Source: Gemmatimonadota bacterium (GTDB taxonomy: Bacteria; GCA-2686955). Taken from it: a DNA stretch of 11,671 nt. Position 1 is the first letter of the stretch; each line of letters opens with the position of its first letter. Both the position numbers and the translations under genes were made by a program. A model generated the notes under the pieces. The model searched no databases, was not told the DNA's origin, and saw only the letters and a program-made list of their open reading frames with translations. The stretch is taken from positions 1 through 11,671 of the forward strand of contig NYZA01000164.1 in assembly GCA_002686955.1 (NCBI GenBank). Reading direction: 5' to 3'. Shown piece after piece: positions 6,240 through 11,671 of the stretch.

Positions 6240-7313
6240 ATGAAGAACCGCGCCAGTGTGATCGCGCTCATCGCCACCACCTCCGCCACCGCGGCCACGA
6301 TCCACGTCCCCGGCGACCAGCCCACCATTCAAGCGGGGATCGACGCCGCCGCGCTGAACGATACCGTGTTCGTTGCTCCAGGAACCTACACGGGGGCGGG
6401 CAACAAGAACCTCGATTTCGGCGGGGTCGATCGCGTGCTGCTCTCCGAAGCCGGAGCGGATGCCACGGTGATCGATTGTGAGGGGGACGGCAGAGGGATG
6501 TACTTCGGCGGTGGCGAGAGCGAGAGTTCCGTTCTGGAGGGCTTTGCTGTCATGCGGGGTGACGACTACTACGGCGCCGGCGCCGGAATCAGGGTGGACG
6601 GCAGCTCTCCCACACTGCGGCACATTACGATTTCCGATTGTCGTGGTGACGTCGGCGGAGGCATCACCTGTTTCGATGCGGCGCCGAGGATCGAAGGCTG
6701 CACGATTTCCGACAATAGAGGATTCTACGAAGGCGGTGGAATGGCCTGCTACTCGTCGGCGCCGGTGTTGACGCACTGCACCATCACGAACTGCGGCACC
6801 TTCTACAGCGGTGGAGGGCTCTACTGTGACGGCTCCACTCCAACGCTCATCAACTGCATAATCGCCGAAAACACGGGGGGCGCGTACGGTGGCGGTGGCC
6901 TGTTCTGCACCAGCGACTCGGCTCCCTTGCTGCTCAACTGCACCATCGCCAACAACTCAGCCTACGATACGGGTGGCATCCATTCCGCGCGATCGTCACC
7001 GGTACTGGTCAACTGCGTGCTTTGGGGCAACCCCCCACGCGAGATTCAAGGCGGCGCACCCACACTGACCTACTGCAACGTGCGCGGCGGCTTTCCCGGC
7101 GAAGGCAACATCGATGCCGACCCGCGCTTCCGCTCCTTCGCCGGCTTCGACTACCTGCTCGGCATCTCATCGCCCTGCATCGACACCGGCAGACCGGAGC
7201 TCCAAGACGGCGTCTCGGACTGGCACCCGCTCTGGCCAGCTGGGCATGTCGACGGCCCCCGCTCCGACATGGGCGCCTACGGCGGCCCGAACAACCTCGG
7301 CTGGATTCGGTGA
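6240..7313 (+). CDS. Secreted Cys-rich right-handed parallel beta-helix protein
   Basis: A 357-residue exported protein with a short signal peptide (MKNRASVIALIATTSATAAT, cleavage near residue 19). It has the same opening (IHVPGDQPTIQAGIDAAALN, then DTVFVAPGTY) and ending (GNIDADPRF, SPCIDTGRP, DMGAYGGPNN) as the protein at 1460-2704, so the two are paralogues. Residues 112-262 hold about six PbH1-type coils of 25-28 residues with GGG or GGI turns. Each coil carries a Cys-x9-Cys or Cys-x10-Cys pair (144/154, 170/180, 196/206, 223/234), so two columns of cysteines would stack along the helix. This ladder is much more regular than in the paralogue. GGAGG sits five bases before the ATG at 6240; an in-frame extension reading upstream to 5862 lacks such support and would bury the signal peptide. 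It ends 19 bases from the convergent ModC-type gene. No catalytic residues are recognised. Confidence 0.9.
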   Translation: MKNRASVIALIATTSATAATIHVPGDQPTIQAGIDAAALNDTVFVAPGTYTGAGNKNLDFGGVDRVLLSEAGADATVIDCEGDGRGMYFGGGESESSVLEGFAVMRGDDYYGAGAGIRVDGSSPTLRHITISDCRGDVGGGITCFDAAPRIEGCTISDNRGFYEGGGMACYSSAPVLTHCTITNCGTFYSGGGLYCDGSTPTLINCIIAENTGGAYGGGGLFCTSDSAPLLLNCTIANNSAYDTGGIHSARSSPVLVNCVLWGNPPREIQGGAPTLTYCNVRGGFPGEGNIDADPRFRSFAGFDYLLGISSPCIDTGRPELQDGVSDWHPLWPAGHVDGPRSDMGAYGGPNNLGWIR

Positions 7314-7315
7314 AC

Positions 7316-7329
7316 CGGAGGCGGCTCCG
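7316..7329 (+). terminator. Short hairpin between convergent genes
   Basis: CGGAG (7316-7320) and CTCCG (7325-7329) can pair around GCGG, between the stop of the beta-helix gene and the stop of the convergent modC-type gene. There is no T-tract on either side, so it would be a poor intrinsic terminator. It is listed because it is the only candidate in this 19-base gap. Confidence 0.2.
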
Positions 7330-7332
7330 TCC

Positions 7333-8373
7333 TCAGCGCCGCCCGATCACATGAACCCCCTCCGTGTCGACGGCCACCCGCACATCCGCGCCTTCCCGCA
7401 CGCCGATCTCCCTCGCCGCGGCCGGCGAGATCGACGCGAGTAGCCCTTCTCCATCCTCCTCCCCCGGTGCCAATAGCCGCAGCAACAGATCCCGGCTCCG
7501 CCTGCGGACCGACGAGACCCTCGCCGGCTGGCCTCGCCCGCTCTCGGCGCTCATCACCAGCACGTTTCCGGCGCGGATGGCCACCAGGGCAGAACCCGGA
7601 GACAGCCCATTCGGCCCCCGAAGATCGAAGCCCGCGGCCACCATTCGTCCCGCCCGATCCACCTTCGCACGGAGCAGATTGTCCACCCCCACCGAGCGGG
7701 CCACGCTCTCATCCATCGGGTGGTCATAGACACTGTCCAAAGGCCCCCACTGGAGAATCCGGCCTCCACGGATCACCCCGAGATGGTCGGCCAGTGCCAG
7801 CGCCTCTTCCATCTCGTGGGTCACGTGCAGAATGGTTGTGCCCATCGACCTGTGGACATTCCTCAGGACCGAGATCATATCGAGACGGGTGGCCGGATCC
7901 AGTCCCGTAAGTGGTTCGTCCAGAAGGAGCGCGGGTGGATCGGGAGCAAGCGCGCGAGCCAGCGCCACGCGCTGGGCTTCCCCCCCGGAGAGGGTAGAGG
8001 GGCGCCGATCGACCAGATGGGCGATGCCCAGCTCCCCGACAAGATTGGACACTCTAGAGCTGTTGTCCGGTGCCCGGTCATCGAGTCCGAATGCTATGTT
8101 CCTGGCGACCGACATATGAGGGAAGAGGGCACGGTCCTGGGGGACGTATCCCAGTCGCCGGTGCTCGGGAGGCGCGGAGCTGAGATCTTCGCCGTGCGCG
8201 AAAACCGCGCCCGAGTCCATGGGCTGTAGACCCGCGATCGCCTCGAGCAGAAGGGTCTTCCCCGCCCCCGTCGGTCCGACGATGGCGCCGTAGGCACCGG
8301 TCGGCAGATCGAGGCTCATCCCCCGGAGGCGGAAACTTCCGGTCGAGACCCGGAGATCGCTGACTCGGATCAT
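7333..8373 (-). CDS. modC: Molybdate/tungstate-type ABC transporter ATP-binding protein
   Basis: The 346-residue ATPase that powers the oxyanion importer at the cytoplasmic face of the membrane. Walker A is GPTGAGKT (33-40), the Q-loop is Gln79 in GYVPQD, the signature is LSGGE (128-132), Walker B is ALLLDEP (148-154) and the switch His is His186 in HVTHE. All key residues are present, so it should be active. Residues from about 230 to 346 form a C-terminal TOBE-type region (RAKVDRAGRMVAAGFDLRG, then LLASISPAAAREIGVREGAD) that in ModC and WtpC relatives binds oxyanion and gives feedback inhibition. It starts ten bases after the permease stop, with TGGGG about six bases before the ATG, and is the last gene of the operon. 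Sequence alone does not separate molybdate from tungstate or sulfate, and the symbol is by family resemblance. Confidence 0.85.
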   Translation of the reverse strand: MIRVSDLRVSTGSFRLRGMSLDLPTGAYGAIVGPTGAGKTLLLEAIAGLQPMDSGAVFAHGEDLSSAPPEHRRLGYVPQDRALFPHMSVARNIAFGLDDRAPDNSSRVSNLVGELGIAHLVDRRPSTLSGGEAQRVALARALAPDPPALLLDEPLTGLDPATRLDMISVLRNVHRSMGTTILHVTHEMEEALALADHLGVIRGGRILQWGPLDSVYDHPMDESVARSVGVDNLLRAKVDRAGRMVAAGFDLRGPNGLSPGSALVAIRAGNVLVMSAESGRGQPARVSSVRRRSRDLLLRLLAPGEEDGEGLLASISPAAAREIGVREGADVRVAVDTEGVHVIGRR

Positions 8374-8383
8374 CGCGGCCCCA

Positions 8384-9166
8384 CTACCAGAGGTAGCCCT
8401 GGCCGCCGAGCCGCTTGAACGCCACGAGGCTCAATGTGCTGATCGCCAGCATGATCACGGCCAGCGCCATGGCGGCCTCGATCTTGCCCACCGAGAAATC
8501 GAGCCAGATCGCGATCGGCAAGACTTCGGTGCGCCAGCGGGTCGCGCCGCAGAAGATCAGAATCGGTCCGAACTCACCGATTGCGCGGGCCCAGGTCATG
8601 ACCGCGCCTGCCACCATACCTCTGCGCGCGAGCGGTAGCACGACCCGGATGAAGGCGCGCGCCGGCGTGGCGCCCAAGGTGCGCGCCACCTCTTCGAGCC
8701 GAGGATCGATCGAGTCGAAGGTCGCCTTGAGCGTGCGGATGGCGAAGGCCGCCGCTACCAGGAACTGGGCGAGAACGATGCCCGGCACGCTGTAGCGCAG
8801 ATCGAGTCCGCCGGCGACGAGCAGATCTCCGAGTGTTGTCTGGTAGACGACGAGTAGACTGAAGCCGATCAGAAGCGGTGGCAGCACGATCGGCAGATCG
8901 ATCAACGTGTCCACGACCCCCGCGAAAGGGATCTTGAAGCGCGAGAGGGCGTAGGCGGCCGGGAGAGCGAGGGCCATGGCCAGGGCGGTTGTCACCGAAG
9001 CGGTGATCAGAGAGAGGCGGATGGCGAAGAGGGTCTCGGCGTCGGCGATCTCGTTCCATAGAGTCGCGGGGTCGAGGTAGAGCAGATCGGCGCCGACGAG
9101 GATCGCGACGAGAGAGGCGAATGTCGCCAGCATTCCGATCGCCCCGGCACGAAAGGCGCGATTCAC
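8384..9166 (-). CDS. modB: Molybdate/tungstate-type ABC transporter permease
   Basis: A 260-residue inner-membrane permease, of usual length for ModB or WtpB. There are about five to six hydrophobic segments, at 11-29, 52-75, 86-109, 128-145, 184-207 and 232-250. The cytoplasmic EAA loop that docks the ATPase is clear at 158-178 (EEVARTLGATPARAFIRVVL, then Pro). The segment WARAIGEFGPILIFCG (192-207), followed by TEVLPIAIWL, is close to the archaeal and bacterial WtpB/ModB consensus. I use the GTG at 9166 because it forms a GTGA overlap with the stop of the substrate-binding gene, which suggests translational coupling. The alternative ATG at 9133 would remove 11 residues and lacks that coupling. 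It lies between the binding-protein and ATPase genes, as in classical mod operons. Confidence 0.88.
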   Translation of the reverse strand: MNRAFRAGAIGMLATFASLVAILVGADLLYLDPATLWNEIADAETLFAIRLSLITASVTTALAMALALPAAYALSRFKIPFAGVVDTLIDLPIVLPPLLIGFSLLVVYQTTLGDLLVAGGLDLRYSVPGIVLAQFLVAAAFAIRTLKATFDSIDPRLEEVARTLGATPARAFIRVVLPLARRGMVAGAVMTWARAIGEFGPILIFCGATRWRTEVLPIAIWLDFSVGKIEAAMALAVIMLAISTLSLVAFKRLGGQGYLW

Positions 9167-9969
9167 CGAGGCGTCGTCCCGCCTGACAGCCCCGAGGTGT
9201 CGTAGCCCTTCGATCGGAAGACCGAGATCCCACCCTCGGGGTCGGCCATGAACTCGAGAAAGCGCCGCGCCGCCGCCATCTGAGTGCTGGAATCCAGAAT
9301 GCCGAGCGGGATGGTCGTTCTGCGGGAGCTCTCGCGCGGTATCTCCACGGCGTCGGTGTCGCGATCGAAGAGCCCTGCGGTCGCATCCCAGGCGATCGCG
9401 GCGTCGAGAGCTCCCAGTGACACGGCGGTCCCAAGCTCGTTGACATTCAGCGCCGCCATGATCTGATTGGCGCCGATCGATTCCTCGAGCTTCCCATCCC
9501 GCAGCAGGGCGTCCGCCGCGATTCCACAAGCGGTGGCCTCCGGATCGCCCAGTCCCACCCTGACTCCGGGTCGCGCCATATCCGCGAGCTCCTGAATCCC
9601 TTTTGGATTCCCCTCCTGTACGAGCACCACGGGCCACATATGGGCGATCGGTCGCTCCTCGGCGATCAGTCCTCGCTCCCGGGCTTGCTCCATGAAGAAC
9701 TCCTCACCCGGCATGTAGAGATCGCCCCGCCGAGAGAGCGAAGCCTGGGCAAGCAAGCAACCGGAGCCGGCGAATGAGAGCTCGACCGATATTCCGGTCT
9801 CTTCGCGAAAGCGTCCCGCCGCTTCCTCGACCGGTAGGCGAAACCCCGCGCCGACATAGACGAAGAGCGGGTCTTCGGCGCCGCTCCGGCGGAGATTGGC
9901 CAAGGCCAGCGCCGCCAACGCCGACGCGGCACCGATGGCCAACCAAGCGAGACGGGGAAAGGGTCTCAT
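9163..9969 (-). CDS. modA: Molybdate/tungstate-type periplasmic substrate-binding protein
   Basis: A 268-residue exported protein with an N-terminal membrane or signal segment (about 8-25, AWLAIGAASALAALALAN). No lipobox Cys is present. The mature part has the two-lobed oxyanion-binding pattern: LFVYVGAGFRLPVEEAAGRF (35-54), LSFAGSGCLLAQ (64-75), RGDLYMPGEEFFMEQA (81-96), RVGLGDPEATACGIAADALL (137-156) and ALNVNELGTAV with GALDAAIAWDA (173-196). It captures the anion in the periplasm and hands it to the permease. The ATG at 9969 is chosen because the signal segment follows directly. An in-frame start at 10083 would place 38 unlike residues before it. The start has only a weak GGA three bases upstream. 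The family also includes binders of other anions, so specificity is inferred from operon order. Confidence 0.82.
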   Translation of the reverse strand: MRPFPRLAWLAIGAASALAALALANLRRSGAEDPLFVYVGAGFRLPVEEAAGRFREETGISVELSFAGSGCLLAQASLSRRGDLYMPGEEFFMEQARERGLIAEERPIAHMWPVVLVQEGNPKGIQELADMARPGVRVGLGDPEATACGIAADALLRDGKLEESIGANQIMAALNVNELGTAVSLGALDAAIAWDATAGLFDRDTDAVEIPRESSRRTTIPLGILDSSTQMAAARRFLEFMADPEGGISVFRSKGYDTSGLSGGTTPR

Positions 9970-10039
9970 GAATCCGATCGAAGCACGAAAATCATGGAAC
10001 GAGGGGGGATGATCCGGTCGATGAAAGGGGTCAGAATAG

Positions 10040-10057
10040 GAGGATCGGAGCATCCTC
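10040..10057. repeat. Inverted repeat between modA and the small secreted gene
   Basis: GAGGAT (10040-10045) and ATCCTC (10052-10057) form a 6-bp inverted repeat with a 6-base centre (CGGAGC). It lies 71-88 bases ahead of the modA start and 86-103 bases ahead of the divergent gene at 10143, which would suit an operator. It does not match the ModE site pattern I know. Chance is quite possible at this length. Confidence 0.25.
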
Positions 10058-10100
10058 GCATATCCCAAGCCGCCATTCCTCACGAACCCCAGCCGCCGCG

Positions 10101-10132
10101 GGAAGATCGACGGGAAGGCGGGCAGATCTTCC
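10101..10132 (+). promoter_or_regulatory. Leader hairpin next to a ribosome binding site
   Basis: GGAAGATC (10101-10108) and GATCTTCC (10125-10132) are perfectly complementary over eight bases with a 16-base loop. The 3' arm ends directly at the GGAG (10133-10136) ribosome binding site of the gene at 10143. If it is in the transcript, the stem could affect access to that site. Whether it is transcribed is unknown. Confidence 0.35.
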
Positions 10133-10142
10133 GGAGTCTTTC

Positions 10143-10436
10143 ATGCCCCGCCGAATACTAGCCGCCTCCGCACTCTTCCTCACTGGGTTCGCGACAGGAG
10201 CTCTTCTCTCCGCTCCATTCGCGGGGGCCGAGCTTTCCCCCCCCGCGACGTCGGGCATGGAACCGGCGCTCGGTCCTCCCGGAACCACTTACCGCTACGA
10301 AATGGTCTCGATCAAGCCGCTGGGCCGACACCCCGAGCTCTTCGCCACTCTCCTCGAGGAACGAGGCAAGGCGGGTTGGGAGCTGTGCGCCGTGACGCAG
10401 ATCGCGGACTACGCGGTTTTCATGAGGGAAGAATAG
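10143..10436 (+). CDS. Small exported protein with a DUF4177-like domain
   Basis: A 97-residue protein with a signal peptide or single membrane segment (MPRRILAASALFLTGFATGA, cleavage perhaps near residue 29). A low-complexity Pro/Gly stretch (about 30-48) follows. The C-terminal half, YRYEMVSIKPLGRHPEL (50-66), LLEERGKAGWELCAVTQIAD (70-89) and YAVFMRE, fits the DUF4177 pattern of an initial Y-x-V strand, L-N/E-x-x-G-x-x-G-W-E-L, and a final F-x-R strand. The function of that domain is not known. GGAG lies six bases before the ATG at 10143, directly after an 8-bp hairpin. It is divergent from modA and upstream of the kinase gene. The 182 bases between it and the kinase hold no gene I can support. 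Confidence 0.75.
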   Translation: MPRRILAASALFLTGFATGALLSAPFAGAELSPPATSGMEPALGPPGTTYRYEMVSIKPLGRHPELFATLLEERGKAGWELCAVTQIADYAVFMREE

Positions 10437-10618
10437 GCGGACTACTCGAGCAGCTGAGCAAGTCTCAAGCGGGGGGCATCGAAGGGCCGATCCTCTTGAG
10501 CAGGGAAGGCGAAGGTCGTGTCCACTGGCAATCGCGCCGGTGTGGGGGAGCGCCAACCGACCAGCGGTGAGGTCCATGGCGGTCCAGATCCGCTCGGGCA
10601 AGAAGAAGAACCGCTAAG

Positions 10619-11671
<1,053 letters not shown>

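Noticed and set aside
5991-6776. In-frame upstream extension of the MoaD-like gene to a 350-residue protein
   Set aside because: The added 262 residues overlap the signal peptide and coils of the opposite beta-helix gene and look like no domain. The 88-residue form is the normal MoaD length.
9167-9637. In-frame upstream extension of the permease gene
   Set aside because: The extension is antigenic-looking low-complexity sequence inside the modA coding region. The GTG at 9166 with GTGA coupling fits the permease family length.
10437-10618. Possible small gene between the DUF4177-like gene and the kinase, including a plus-strand frame ending at the TAA at 10615
   Set aside because: The frames are short, lack a good ribosome binding site, and show no family pattern. 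The minus-strand frame here mostly mirrors the kinase gene.

Overview
The window is high-GC DNA from a Gram-negative-type bacterium. It carries secreted right-handed parallel beta-helix proteins, a periplasmic molybdate/tungstate-type transporter and a hybrid-looking membrane histidine kinase. The beta-helix style (start near VPxDxxTIQAAID, end at DMGAYGGP.N) is common in uncultured lineages such as Candidatus Eisenbacteria and related FCB or Planctomycetes-like metagenome bins. That placement is inference from style only. I see no tRNA, rRNA, CRISPR array, transposase or phage gene.

Layout from left to right. Positions 1-21: the first codons of a minus-strand gene running off the left edge, with its own promoter and ribosome binding site. 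97-1280 (minus): a promoter, a flavin-reductase-like FMN-binding protein and an overlapping SufR-like winged-helix regulator. 1460-2704 (plus): a secreted beta-helix protein. 2705-3283: no intact gene, but a strong structured hairpin element and a frameshifted remnant of an M1 aminopeptidase C-terminal region. 3284-5990 (minus): a tightly coupled three-gene operon encoding a MoaD/ThiS-like ubiquitin-fold protein ending in Gly-Gly, a MoeB/ThiF-like E1 homologue whose nucleotide-site residues look lost, and a TauE/SafE (TSUP) transporter with an extra domain of about 310 residues. 6240-7313 (plus): a second, Cys-rich beta-helix protein. 7333-9969 (minus): a modABC-type ABC transporter operon for molybdate or tungstate. 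10143-10436 (plus): a small secreted DUF4177-like protein. 10619 to the right edge (plus): the N-terminal 351 residues of a membrane sensor histidine kinase.

Together, the oxyanion transporter, the sulfur-carrier-type protein with its E1-like partner and the TSUP transporter suggest a small Mo/W and sulfur handling neighbourhood, perhaps linked to molybdopterin or tungstopterin cofactor. No molybdoenzyme is visible here, so the target is unknown. The most unusual element is the MoaD-like protein paired with an apparently catalytically degenerate E1, coupled by a GTGA overlap to a fused TSUP protein.
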